Below, piece after piece: positions 52,596 through 61,495 of a stretch of DNA of 64,000 nucleotides (the first letter of the stretch is position 1; each line of letters opens with the position of its first letter). Under the pieces are notes generated by a model. It did not search any database, was not told the DNA's origin, and was given only the letters and a program-made list of their open reading frames with translations. A program made the translations under genes and the position numbers. The stretch is from NCBI RefSeq assembly GCF_018771565.1, contig NZ_CP076326.1:2728001-2792000 (forward strand), read 5' to 3'. The DNA comes from Thermoflexus hugenholtzii (GTDB taxonomy: Bacteria; Chloroflexota; Anaerolineae; Thermoflexales; Thermoflexaceae).

Positions 52596-54155
52596 TCAGA
52601 GCGGGATGTTTCCGTGCTTCTTCGGCGGGTTCTGATCCCGCTTGTTCTGGAGCATCTCCAGGGCGTTGATCAGGCGGGGGCGGGTCTCCTTCGGCTCGAT
52701 GACGTCGTCCACGAAGCCGTAGGAGGCGGCCACGTAGGGGTTGGCGAAGCGGGCCCGATACTCCGCCACCCGCTCCGCCCGCCGGGCCTCCGGGTCCGGC
52801 GCCTCGGCGATCTCCCGCCGGAAGATGATGTTAACCGCCCCCTCGGGCCCCATCACCGCCAGCTCCGCCGTAGGCCAGGCCAGCACCAGATCGGCCCGCA
52901 GGTGCCGGGAGTTCATCACGCAGTAGGCGCCGCCGTAGGCCTTGCGGGTGATCACCGTGATCTTGGGGACGGTAGCCTCGGCGTAGGCGTAGAGGAGCTT
53001 GGCCCCCGCCTTGATGATGCCCCCGTGCTCCTGGGCCACCCCCGGCAGGAAGCCCGGCACGTCCTCGAAGGTGATGATGGGGATGTTGAAGGCGTCGCAG
53101 AAGCGCACGAACCGGGCCGCCTTCTCGCTGGCCTTGATGTCCAGAGCCCCTGCCAGCACCGCCGGCTGGTTGGCGACGATTCCCACGCTGTGGCCCCCCA
53201 GCCGGGCGAAGCCGATGACGATGTTGGGGGCGTAATCCGGCTGGACCTCGAAGAAGTCGCCGTTGTCTACGATGAGGCGGATGACCTCTTTGATGTCGTA
53301 GGGGCGGGCGGGGTCTTCGGGGACGATGGTGTTCAGGCGCTCCTCCATGCGCAGGGGATCATCGCCGTTGGGAACGTAAGGGGGATCCTCCATGTTGTTG
53401 GAGGGCAGATACGAGAGGAGCTTGCGGATCATGTAGAAGAGATCGGCCTCGGTGTCCGCGGCGAAGTGGGCCACGCCGCTGATGGTCGTGTGGACGTCAG
53501 CGCCGCCCAGCTGTTCGTGGGTGACCTCCTCGTGCATGACCGCCCGCACCACATCGGGGCCGGTGATATACATGTAGCTGGTCCGGCGGACCATGAAGAT
53601 GAAATCGGTGAGGGCGGGGGAGTAAACCGCCCCCCCGGCGCACGGCCCCAGGATGGCGCTGATCTGCGGCACCACGCCGGAGAGCATGACGTTGCGCAGG
53701 AAGATGTCCGCGTAGCCGCCGAGGGAGAGGACCCCCTCCTGGATCCGGGCACCACCCGAGTCGTTGAGGCCGATGAGGGGAGCCCCGTTCTTCATGGCCA
53801 TGTCCATGATCTTCACGATCTTGCGGGCATGGCCCTCCCCCAGGCTCCCCCCCAGGACGGTGAAATCCTGGGCGTAGACGTAGACCAGGCGGCCGTCGAT
53901 GGTCCCCCACCCCGTCACCACGCCGTCCCCCAGGTAGCGGCGCTCGGCCAGCCCGAAATCGGTCACCCGGGTGGTGACGAAGGGGTCCAGCTCCCGGAAG
54001 GAGCCTTTGTCCAGCAGGAGCTCCAGCCGTTCGCGGGCCGTGAGCTTCCCCTTGGCGTGTTGCTGGGCGATCCGCTCCGGCCCCCCGCCGGCCTGAGCCT
54101 CCGCCCGCAACCGCCGCAACTGCTCCAGCCGATCCTCCAGGATCTCGATCTGCAT
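52596..54155 (-). CDS. pccB: Propionyl-CoA carboxylase beta chain
   Basis: A 519-aa carboxyltransferase. Two crotonase-like halves are visible: [31 protein letters not shown] and, in the second half, [17 protein letters not shown] and [10 protein letters not shown]. Asp in the acyl-CoA pocket region of the second half and length match PccB. It heads the four-gene run with biotin carboxylase, carrier and mutase. The start (54155, MQIEIL) has only a weak GGAG upstream. Confidence 0.93.
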   Translation of the reverse strand: MQIEILEDRLEQLRRLRAEAQAGGGPERIAQQHAKGKLTARERLELLLDKGSFRELDPFVTTRVTDFGLAERRYLGDGVVTGWGTIDGRLVYVYAQDFTVLGGSLGEGHARKIVKIMDMAMKNGAPLIGLNDSGGARIQEGVLSLGGYADIFLRNVMLSGVVPQISAILGPCAGGAVYSPALTDFIFMVRRTSYMYITGPDVVRAVMHEEVTHEQLGGADVHTTISGVAHFAADTEADLFYMIRKLLSYLPSNNMEDPPYVPNGDDPLRMEERLNTIVPEDPARPYDIKEVIRLIVDNGDFFEVQPDYAPNIVIGFARLGGHSVGIVANQPAVLAGALDIKASEKAARFVRFCDAFNIPIITFEDVPGFLPGVAQEHGGIIKAGAKLLYAYAEATVPKITVITRKAYGGAYCVMNSRHLRADLVLAWPTAELAVMGPEGAVNIIFRREIAEAPDPEARRAERVAEYRARFANPYVAASYGFVDDVIEPKETRPRLINALEMLQNKRDQNPPKKHGNIPL

Positions 54156-54338
54156 AAGTCCGCTCCGGATGATAAATAATGAAGGATAAGGCCCGACCAA
54201 TGAGGACAGCACGCCTTCATTATAACTCAGACCACGGGCGGGACCCCGGCGGCCGGACCGGGGATGGGTCCGCCGCATGTAGCGATGGGGAGAGGGAAAG
54301 GGTAATAATTAACTCAGCGCAAGAGGGAGGTCCGGACG

Positions 54339-56225
54339 ATGGGTTCGGCGCTGGGGACGGAGGAGCGGGTGGATCGGACGGCCCTGGAGGAAAAGCTGCG
54401 GGCCCTGCCCGCGCGGCCGGGGGTCTACATGTTCCGGAACGCCCACGGGGAGGTGATCTACGTGGGCAAGGCGGTCTCGCTCCGCCATCGGGTCCGCTCG
54501 TATTTCCAGAGCGGCGCCGACCTCTCCCCCCGCGTCCGGCGCATGGTCAGGGAGATCGCCGATCTGGACTTCATCGTCACGGATTCGGAGCTCGAAGCCC
54601 TCATCCTGGAAGCCAACCTGATCAAGAAGCACCGGCCGAAATACAACGTCCGCCTGAAGGACGACAAGCGCTATCCCTACATCCGGATCTCCGTCCAGGA
54701 TCCCTACCCCAAAGTCACCATCACCCGGCGGATCGAGAACGATGGCGCCCGCTATTTCGGCCCCTACACCTCCGCCAGCGCCGTCTATCAGATGCTGGAC
54801 GAGCTGCGGCGGATCTTCCCCTATCTGACCTGCGACCGGACGATCACCGGGCGGGATCCCCGGGCGTGCCTTTACTACGATCTGCGGCGGTGCCTGGGGC
54901 CCTGCATCGGGGCGGTGAGCCAGGCGGAATACCGGGCGATGATCGAGGGGTTGATCCGCTTCCTGGAGGGCCATACCGAGGAGGTGGTCCGGGATCTGGA
55001 GGCCCGGATGTGGGCGGCGGCGGAGGCCCTGCAGTTCGAGCGGGCGGCCCAGCTGCGGGACCGCCTGCGGGCGATCCGCCAGGTGATGGAGCGACAGAAG
55101 GTGGTCTCCACGGTGGCTGCGGACCGGGACGTGATCGCCATCGCCCGGGCCGACGGGGAGGCCTGCGTGGAGGTGTTCTTCATCCGCCAGGGCCGCCTGA
55201 TCGGCCGGGAGTATTTCGTCCTGGAGGGCCTGGAGGACGCCGACCTGCAGGAGGCCCTGGCCGGCTTCCTCAAGCAGTTCTATCAGGCCGCCGCCGAGGT
55301 GCCCCCGGAGATCGTGCTGCCGGAGCACATCGAGGAGGCGGCCATCATCGAGCAATGGCTCCGCCAGCGACGGGGCGATGCGGTGACTCTCACCGTCCCC
55401 CGGGAGGGGGAGGCGGCGGAGCTGGTGCGTCTGGCGACGGAGAACGCCATGGAGACCCTGAACGCCCTGCGGGCCCGCTGGCTGGCCGACCGGCACCGGC
55501 AGGAGGCGGCCCTGCAGGAGCTGGCCACCGCCCTGGGCCTCCCGGCTCCCCCCGCCCGCATCGAGGGCTTCGACATCTCCAACACCCAGGGGACCGCCGT
55601 GGTGGGCAGCATGGTGGTCTTCATCCACGGTGTCCCTTTGAAGGCGCACTACCGCCGCTTCGTGGTGCGCACGGTGCAGGGGCGACCGGACGATTACGCC
55701 AGCATGCGGGAGGTGCTGACCCGGCGTTTCCGCCGCTGGCAGGAGGCGAACGCCTCCCAGCGGCTCCCGGGCCAGAAGCCGGATGAGAGCTTCGCCATGC
55801 TCCCCGACCTCCTGCTGGTGGACGGGGGGAAAGGCCAGCTGGGGGTCGCCCTGGAGGTCCTGGAGGCCTTCGGGCTCCGGGAGCGGGTCCCGGTGGCCGC
55901 CCTGGCCAAGGAGCGGGAGGAGCTCTTCCTGCCCGGCCGATCGGAGGGATGGCTGCTGCCGCGCTCCTCGCCGGCCCTCTTCCTGATCCAGCGCATCCGG
56001 GATGAGGCCCATCGCTTCGCCTTGAGCCATCACCGGGCCCGGCGGGAGCGCCGCTCCATGGCCTCGCTTCTGGAGGAGGTCCCGGGCATCGGGCCGAAGC
56101 GGCGGCGGGCGCTGCTGGAGCGCTTCGGCTCCCTGGAGGCCATCCGTCAGGCCCCGCTGGAGGCCCTGATCGAAGCCGGGCTCCCCCGGGCGGTGGCCGA
56201 ACGGTTGAAAGAGGCCCTCGGATGA
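54339..56225 (+). CDS. uvrC: Excinuclease ABC subunit C
   Basis: A 628-aa dual nuclease of nucleotide excision repair. The N-terminal GIY-YIG domain starts PGVYMFRNAHGEVIYVGKA. The UVR domain (EALQFERAAQLRDRLRAI) follows near residue 230. The RNase H-like domain begins at IEGFDISNTQGTAVVGSMV, and tandem HhH motifs (VPGIGPKRRRALLERFG) end the protein. The stop overlaps hemW by 4 nt. GGGAGG is upstream of the start. Confidence 0.97.
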   Translation: MGSALGTEERVDRTALEEKLRALPARPGVYMFRNAHGEVIYVGKAVSLRHRVRSYFQSGADLSPRVRRMVREIADLDFIVTDSELEALILEANLIKKHRPKYNVRLKDDKRYPYIRISVQDPYPKVTITRRIENDGARYFGPYTSASAVYQMLDELRRIFPYLTCDRTITGRDPRACLYYDLRRCLGPCIGAVSQAEYRAMIEGLIRFLEGHTEEVVRDLEARMWAAAEALQFERAAQLRDRLRAIRQVMERQKVVSTVAADRDVIAIARADGEACVEVFFIRQGRLIGREYFVLEGLEDADLQEALAGFLKQFYQAAAEVPPEIVLPEHIEEAAIIEQWLRQRRGDAVTLTVPREGEAAELVRLATENAMETLNALRARWLADRHRQEAALQELATALGLPAPPARIEGFDISNTQGTAVVGSMVVFIHGVPLKAHYRRFVVRTVQGRPDDYASMREVLTRRFRRWQEANASQRLPGQKPDESFAMLPDLLLVDGGKGQLGVALEVLEAFGLRERVPVAALAKEREELFLPGRSEGWLLPRSSPALFLIQRIRDEAHRFALSHHRARRERRSMASLLEEVPGIGPKRRRALLERFGSLEAIRQAPLEALIEAGLPRAVAERLKEALG

Positions 56226-57406
56226 AAGCGTTCCCTCCGCCTCCCTGGCCCGCCCTCCCCGCCGGGCCGGAGGAGGCCCTGGCGGTTTATGTCCACATCC
56301 CCTTCTGCCGCTGGCGTTGCAGCTACTGTGATTTCAACATCTACGCAGGGATGTCGCGCTGGTTCGCCCCTTACGTCGCGGCGCTGGGACAGGAGATCCA
56401 GTGGTTCGGCCGGGCGGCCGGGCGGCCCCGCGCCCGCACGATTTACATCGGCGGTGGGACCCCCTCGTTGCTGCCTCTCCCGCTTCTCGAGCGCCTGTTC
56501 GAGGCGCTCCGGGAGGCCTTCGAGATCCCGCCCGGGATCGAGATCACCATGGAGGCGAACCCCAGCGGCCTCTCCGTGGCCTATCTCGAGGGCGTGCGGG
56601 CCCTGGGGGTCAACCGCCTGAGCTTCGGGGTGCAAAGCGCCCATCCGGAGGAGCTGCGCCTGCTGCGCCGGGATCACACCTTTCAGGAAGCCCATGATCA
56701 TTTCGCGATGGCCCGCGCCGCCGGCTTCGCCAACCTGAACGTGGACCTCATCTACGGGCTGCCCGGCCAGACCCTGCGCCGCTGGCAGGAGACCCTGGAG
56801 GCTGTCCTGGCCTGGGGCCCGGAACATCTCTCGGCCTATGCGCTGATCGTGGAGGAACGCACGGCCCTCCACCGCTGGATCCGGGAGGGGCGGATCCCGG
56901 CGCCGGACCCGGATCTCGCGGCCGAGATGTATGAGTGGACGCGAGAGCGCCTGGCGGGGGCCGGCTATCGGCACTACGAGCTCTCCAACTGGGCGCGGCC
57001 GGGTTATGAGAGCCAGCATAACGCCGTCTACTGGCGCTACGAGCCCTACGTCGGTTTCGGTGCGGGGGCCTGGAGTTTCCTGAGGGATCGTCGCTGGATG
57101 AACGTGCGACATCCGAAGGACTACATCGGGCGGATCGAGCGGGGGGAGAGCCCGGTTGCCGAGGAGGAGATCCTCCCGCTGCCGGTGCAGATGGCGGAGA
57201 TGGTCATCCTGGGCCTGCGCCGGGTGGAAGAGGGCGTCGAGGAGGCGTGCTTCCGCGCCCGTTTCGGCCAGGGCCTCATGGAGCGCTACGGGGCGGTCAT
57301 CGCCGAGCTGGAAGATCTGGGGCTGGTCCGGTGGGACGGCGTCCGCCTGCGCCTGACCCCCCGGGGGCAGTTGCTGGGGAATCAGGTGTTCTGGCGCTTT
57401 TTATAG
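56222..57406 (+). CDS. hemW: Radical SAM heme chaperone HemW-like protein
   Basis: A 394-aa radical SAM protein. The cluster motif is CRWRCSYCDF (CxxxCxxC plus F), preceded by YVHIPFC. GGGTPS and the GVQS and YGLPGQT strands follow. HemW binds heme and inserts it into respiratory enzymes. The annotation as coproporphyrinogen oxidase HemN is unlikely, since the length and the CDF signature (not CDY/CGC of HemN) match HemW. Coupled to uvrC. Confidence 0.92.
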   Translation: MKAFPPPPWPALPAGPEEALAVYVHIPFCRWRCSYCDFNIYAGMSRWFAPYVAALGQEIQWFGRAAGRPRARTIYIGGGTPSLLPLPLLERLFEALREAFEIPPGIEITMEANPSGLSVAYLEGVRALGVNRLSFGVQSAHPEELRLLRRDHTFQEAHDHFAMARAAGFANLNVDLIYGLPGQTLRRWQETLEAVLAWGPEHLSAYALIVEERTALHRWIREGRIPAPDPDLAAEMYEWTRERLAGAGYRHYELSNWARPGYESQHNAVYWRYEPYVGFGAGAWSFLRDRRWMNVRHPKDYIGRIERGESPVAEEEILPLPVQMAEMVILGLRRVEEGVEEACFRARFGQGLMERYGAVIAELEDLGLVRWDGVRLRLTPRGQLLGNQVFWRFL

Positions 57407-57551
57407 GCGAGTTGAGGGGCGGGGCACGGATCACCTCCCCCCACCGGGCCAGGAGGTCGAGGGGGCGCGCGGTCCGCGGCAGCGTCTCCCGGCCCGCGAA
57501 GCGGGGCAGGTCCCGCACCCCGACCATCGTGAGCCAGAGATCCCGCCGCAT
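57297..57551 (-). CDS. Small open frame with a strong ribosome site (uncertain gene)
   Basis: An 84-residue frame starting MRRDLWLTMVGVRDLPRF, with AAGGAGGTGAGG 4-6 nt upstream and an AT-rich promoter-like pocket at 57600-57650. Its last 110 nt run antisense to the end of hemW and are low-complexity. It may be a small gene, or the 5' remnant of a longer one. No family recognised. Confidence 0.3.
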   Translation of the reverse strand: MRRDLWLTMVGVRDLPRFAGRETLPRTARPLDLLARWGEVIRAPPLNSPIKSARTPDSPATAPGGSGAGGRRPTGPAPDLPARR

Positions 57552-57953
57552 CGGCCTCACCTCCTTAGCCGGCCCGGTGTCGTGGTGGGCGCAGCCACTT
57601 TAAATATTTATCAGCCAAATGTGAGCATTTCGTGAACATTTCGTTAATCCCCCTCGGGCAGGCCCGGCCCGGCAGCGAGGACCTCCGGCTCAGGCTGCCG
57701 CGCTCCGCTCATATGGCCGGTGTTCGAACCCTATGATTGGCACGATTTTCATCGAGAATATGGAAGAGGGATTCCCGAACCGGATTCTCTTCGGCTGAAT
57801 GGTGGGAGGTCCGGCGAAAGCGATCATGCCGGGATCACAGGCTGGGAGCATCGGGGCCGTCAACCGCTCCGGGGACCCTAAGGGTGGCAGGGGGTTTCAT
57901 CCGCATCTCGCTGGGTTGGAGAGCGGTACGCGGGTTCAACCGCTGAATCCTGT
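57552..57953. other. 402-nt intergenic region
   Basis: No convincing gene. It holds an AT-rich pocket (57600-57650) with TTTAAATATTTAT and a near-direct repeat (GCATTTCGTGA then ACATTTCGTTA). The rest is GC-rich and unassigned. A promoter for the minus-strand frame at 57551 is possible within the pocket. Confidence 0.6.
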
Positions 57954-58223
57954 TTACGGGGGGCCTTCGGGGGCCTGGTCGGCCCGGGAGAGAAGATCCT
58001 CCAGGCGCAGCACGCGGAAGAGGCGCTCGCGGGCCTCCGCGGGCATGGGGGTCCGCCCGTAGCGGCGGTAAAGCTCGATGGTGCGGCGGGTGGTGTGGAA
58101 GACGACGTGACAGTCGGGGCACTCCGCGAGATGCCGCTCCAGCTCCCGGCAGAGGTGCTCCGCCAGCTCCCCATCCAGATAGAGCGAGATCCGGCTCAGC
58201 CACTCCTCGCAACGCCCGGGCAT
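57954..58223 (-). CDS. Zinc-finger anti-sigma factor
   Basis: An 89-aa soluble protein with the anti-sigma zinc motif HLAECPDC (HxxxCxxC) preceded by LDGELAE. It follows the ECF sigma gene by 5 nt and is therefore its likely inhibitor. It has no membrane helix, so release may depend on zinc/redox or other cytoplasmic signals. GGGGGGTG lies upstream. Confidence 0.88.
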   Translation of the reverse strand: MPGRCEEWLSRISLYLDGELAEHLCRELERHLAECPDCHVVFHTTRRTIELYRRYGRTPMPAEARERLFRVLRLEDLLSRADQAPEGPP

Positions 58224-58228
58224 CGGGT

Positions 58229-58849
58229 TCACCCCCCGTGGGCCTTCAGATCCTCCGCAAAGTAACGCGACAGATGCTCCCGCAACCGCAACCGGGCCCG
58301 ATGCAGACGGGTTTTCACCGCATCGGTGGAGATGCCCAGGATGCGAGCCACCTCCTCGGTGGAGAGACCCTCCCCATCCCGGAGCAGAAACACCGCCCGC
58401 AGGCCCGGCGGCAGGCTGCGGATGGCCTCCTCCAGCACCGATCGCAGCTCCGCCCGCAGGAGCTCCTCCTCCGGCAGGCAGCACCAGTCGAACAGCTCCC
58501 GGGGGACCTCCTCATCATCGCCCAGGGTCAGCGGCTGGTCGATGGAGATCGTCTCCGGCTCCTTCCGCCGAAGCCGCATCAGGGCCAGGTTGTAGGCGAT
58601 GCGATACAGCCAGGTGCACAGCCGAGCCTCCCCCCGGAAATCCTTCAGGTGCTGGAAGGCCTGCAGAAACGTCTCCTGGAGCACATCCTCCGCTTCCTCC
58701 CGGCTCCCCAGCAGCCGGTAGGCCACATGGTAGACCGTGTCCCCGCACCGGTCGATCACCGCCGCGAAGGCCTGCCGGTCTCCCCGCCGCAGCGCAGCGA
58801 GTAGATCCGCCTCCGAGAGATCTCCCGTAGATCGGCGATCCGCAGCCAT
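58229..58849 (-). CDS. ECF-type RNA polymerase sigma factor
   Basis: A 206-aa ECF sigma. Region 2: DAEDVLQETF-type EEAEDVLQETFLQAFQHLKDFRG and WLYRIAYNLALMRLRRK. Region 4: LPPGLRAVFLLRDGEGLSTEEVARILGISTDAVKTRLHRARLRLR (cited here in parts: LPPGLRAVFLL; EGLSTEEVARILGIS; AVKTRLHRARLRLR). A longer linker of about 40 acidic residues lies between the regions. It forms a sigma/anti-sigma pair with the next gene. Confidence 0.93.
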   Translation of the reverse strand: MAADRRSTGDLSEADLLAALRRGDRQAFAAVIDRCGDTVYHVAYRLLGSREEAEDVLQETFLQAFQHLKDFRGEARLCTWLYRIAYNLALMRLRRKEPETISIDQPLTLGDDEEVPRELFDWCCLPEEELLRAELRSVLEEAIRSLPPGLRAVFLLRDGEGLSTEEVARILGISTDAVKTRLHRARLRLREHLSRYFAEDLKAHGG

Positions 58850-59215
58850 CTCGAAGGGACCTCGCCCTCAGGTTCGGCCCACCCCGCTGATTCTGATTGT
58901 AAGAGCGCGTGGCTCGCTCGTCCAGAATCACCAGCCGGATGCTTGCCAGAATCCCGTTCCGCCCCATAAAATTTGAGCGCAGTTACATCTTGGTCCTGGG
59001 CGCGTGATCTTTCCACAGACCGCAGATGGGTGTTGAGCGGATCGGTAAGGCGGCTCCGGATCCCCGCTGAAGAGGTAGAACTGCGGGGCGCTCTTCTCGA
59101 ATTCCTCCGCATCGGACCTCATCGGGGGAAGGCCCCTTTGGGGATCAGGGAAGGCTCCCCGGTTCGGAGATCGCCGGAGCGCGATTCTTCCGGAGACTTA
59201 TCGCGAGTTGGGAGT
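58850..59215. other. 366-nt divergent intergenic region
   Basis: Lies between the ECF sigma gene (minus) and the histidine kinase (plus). Apart from the promoter at 58896-58924 I see a GGGG...CCCC hairpin near 59124 and no clear promoter for the kinase. Nothing suggests an additional gene. Confidence 0.55.
58896..58924 (-). promoter_or_regulatory. Candidate SigA promoter of the ECF sigma operon
   Basis: The minus strand has TGGACG (58919-58924), a 17-bp spacer and TACAAT (58896-58901), about 45 nt before the start codon. The -35 is weak. I did not find a clear ECF-type autoregulatory promoter. Confidence 0.4.
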
Positions 59216-61495
59216 ATGTCCGGAATAGAACGCCGCTGGACCCTGCAGCAAGCGCTGACCCGACTGTTCCTGGAGCTGACCCGAGCCCATCCCCGAATGG
59301 AACCGATGATGGCCGCCGGGCTGGAGATCGTGGTCGGCGCCCTGGATCTCCCAATGGGGATCCTGGAGTTCCGTCCCCGCCCGGAAGGCCCTGTTCTCCG
59401 GATTTTCCGGGGACTCCCGGAGGAGTCCGCCGGCGCCCTCCTGGCGGCGCTCCGGGACCTCACCTCGGATCGGCCCGTGTGGGTGCGGGATGTGGAGGAG
59501 GCTCCCCCCATGCTCCGGGAGGCGCTACGGGCCGCCGGCCTGGGCGCGGCCGCGGGCCTCCCCATGGGCGGGGGTCCGGGATGGGCCGGAGGCCTGATCC
59601 TCGGGAGCCCGAAGCCCCGGACCTGGGGAGCGGAGGAGCGGGAGTTCCTGGAAGGCGCGGTCCAGGCCATCGGGCTGGCCCTGGAGCGGGCGGCCCTGCA
59701 TCAGGCCGCTGCCCGCCAGGCGGAGGAGCTGGCTTTCCTGAACCGTTTGGCCCTCCGGGCCAACCGCGCCCAGGATCTCTACGAGCTCTTTGCGAGCGTC
59801 CTCACCGAGCTGGTCCAGCTGATGGGCGCGGATCGGGGAGCCGTCGCGCTGATCGCCTCCTCCGGCGATCACCTCGTCGTGGTGACGGAATACAACCCCG
59901 TCGGCACGCCTTCCGGCCTGGGCGAGCGCATCCCCATCCCGGACAACCCTTCCATGGCCTGGATCCTGCAGGAGCGCCGTCCCCTCGCGATCGAGGATGT
60001 GCAGACGGATCCCCGCATCGCTCCCGTGCGCGCGATGCTGAAGCGCGTCGGGGTGCGCTCCATGCTTCTGGTCCCTTTGTGGATCGGGGAGTGGATCGTG
60101 GGCACCCTGGGGATCGACTACGTCCGCGAGCCGCACGTGTTCACCCCGGAGGAGATCCGCCTGGCGGAAACCGCCGCCCATCAGCTGGCAGACGCCCTCA
60201 AACGCTTCCGGATGATCCACATCCTGCAGGCTCAGGCGGATCGGCTACACGTGCTGTATCAGACCGCCCGGGCGCTGGCGGAGCTTCAGGACCTGCCCGC
60301 TCTCCTGACCCGGGCCCTGGAGGAGATCCTGGCCCACCTCCCGGCTGACGGCGCCAGCGTCTACGTGGTGGATCCGGCGGATCCGGATGTGTTGCGCGCG
60401 GTAGTCGCGCTCGGGTATTCCACCGTGCCGATGGTTCGTCTTTCCTCTCAGGCGGCTGAGGAAACCATCACCGCCCAGATCGCGATCCGGGGCGAGCCGG
60501 TGTGGGTGGAGGAATGCGATCGATATCCTTATCCCCCGATCACCCGGCGGATCCTCATTCAGGAGGGGATCCGCAGCCACGCGGCCCTCCCGCTACGGCG
60601 GGGCGCCACGCTCCTCGGAGTGCTCCACGTGGTGTGGCGAAGGCCGCGGGCCATGGATCCGGAGACCCGGGATCTGCTGGAGAGCCTGGCGGATTTGCTG
60701 GCGACGGGGATCCACAGCGCCCGGGTGTTCGAGGCGCTGCAGCGAGCCCTGGCGCAGCGGGAGACGCTGAACCGGGCCCTGGAGGAGGCGCTGACGGCCC
60801 GGGAGCAGATGATCCAGAACGTCTCCCACGAGCTGCGCACCCCCCTCGCCGTGGCGCTGGGGTATCTGGAGCTGCTCGCGGAGGGTGCCCTCGGTCCGTT
60901 GAGCGCATCTCAGCAGGAAGCGGTGGCCATCGCCCGGGAGCGGCTGGGCCAGCTCCACCGCTATATTGAGCTCCTGCTCACTCTGCAAACCGTGCGGGGC
61001 GCTCCCCAGCTCCACCGGCCCCTGGATCTGCGTCGGCTGGTGGAGGCCGTCGCTCGTATGATCCGGGCGCGCCCGGATCCCGAAAAGAACCCCTTCGAAG
61101 TCCGGCTCCCGGCCGAGGCGGTGTGGGTGGTCGGGGACGCGGAAGCGCTGGCGCATGCGATCGGAGAACTGCTGGACAACGCCTTCAAGTTCTCCCCTCC
61201 AGGCGGACGGGTGGAACTGGAGCTGGCCTCAGAGGGTGGGATCGCCCGGGTGATCATACGGGATGAGGGGATCGGGATTCCGATCGAGTCCCTCTCGCGG
61301 GTGGGGGAGCCGTTCTATCAGGTGGATGGAGGGACCACCCGGCGGTTCGGAGGGATGGGCATTGGGCTGGCGGTGGCCCGGAGCGTGGCGGAAGCCCACG
61401 GCGGCCGCCTGCGCCTGCACCCCCGCGCGCCGCGGGGCGTGGAAGCCGTCCTGGAGATCCCCCTCAGCGGATCTCCGGAGGGATCTGCCGCGTAA
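59216..61495 (+). CDS. Sensor histidine kinase with GAF-type domains
   Basis: A 759-aa soluble kinase without membrane helices. It has three GAF-like sensor segments (about 20-170, 185-345 and 360-510), a short coiled coil, then the H box NVSHELRTPLAVALGYLELL with His538, the N box LLDNAFKFSPPGG, and G boxes DEGIGIP and GGMGIGLAVARS. No response regulator is adjacent, so its partner is elsewhere. The start at 59216 is set by the domain and a close GGGAG; an earlier start is possible. Its 3' end overlaps the convergent gene by 32 nt. Confidence 0.9.
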   Translation: MSGIERRWTLQQALTRLFLELTRAHPRMEPMMAAGLEIVVGALDLPMGILEFRPRPEGPVLRIFRGLPEESAGALLAALRDLTSDRPVWVRDVEEAPPMLREALRAAGLGAAAGLPMGGGPGWAGGLILGSPKPRTWGAEEREFLEGAVQAIGLALERAALHQAAARQAEELAFLNRLALRANRAQDLYELFASVLTELVQLMGADRGAVALIASSGDHLVVVTEYNPVGTPSGLGERIPIPDNPSMAWILQERRPLAIEDVQTDPRIAPVRAMLKRVGVRSMLLVPLWIGEWIVGTLGIDYVREPHVFTPEEIRLAETAAHQLADALKRFRMIHILQAQADRLHVLYQTARALAELQDLPALLTRALEEILAHLPADGASVYVVDPADPDVLRAVVALGYSTVPMVRLSSQAAEETITAQIAIRGEPVWVEECDRYPYPPITRRILIQEGIRSHAALPLRRGATLLGVLHVVWRRPRAMDPETRDLLESLADLLATGIHSARVFEALQRALAQRETLNRALEEALTAREQMIQNVSHELRTPLAVALGYLELLAEGALGPLSASQQEAVAIARERLGQLHRYIELLLTLQTVRGAPQLHRPLDLRRLVEAVARMIRARPDPEKNPFEVRLPAEAVWVVGDAEALAHAIGELLDNAFKFSPPGGRVELELASEGGIARVIIRDEGIGIPIESLSRVGEPFYQVDGGTTRRFGGMGIGLAVARSVAEAHGGRLRLHPRAPRGVEAVLEIPLSGSPEGSAA

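Noticed and set aside
56222-57406. Annotation as oxygen-independent coproporphyrinogen oxidase HemN
   Set aside because: Length and the CDF cysteine motif match the heme chaperone HemW.
57552-57953. Possible riboswitch upstream of the small frame or ECF operon
   Set aside because: I could not match the hairpins to any known riboswitch consensus.
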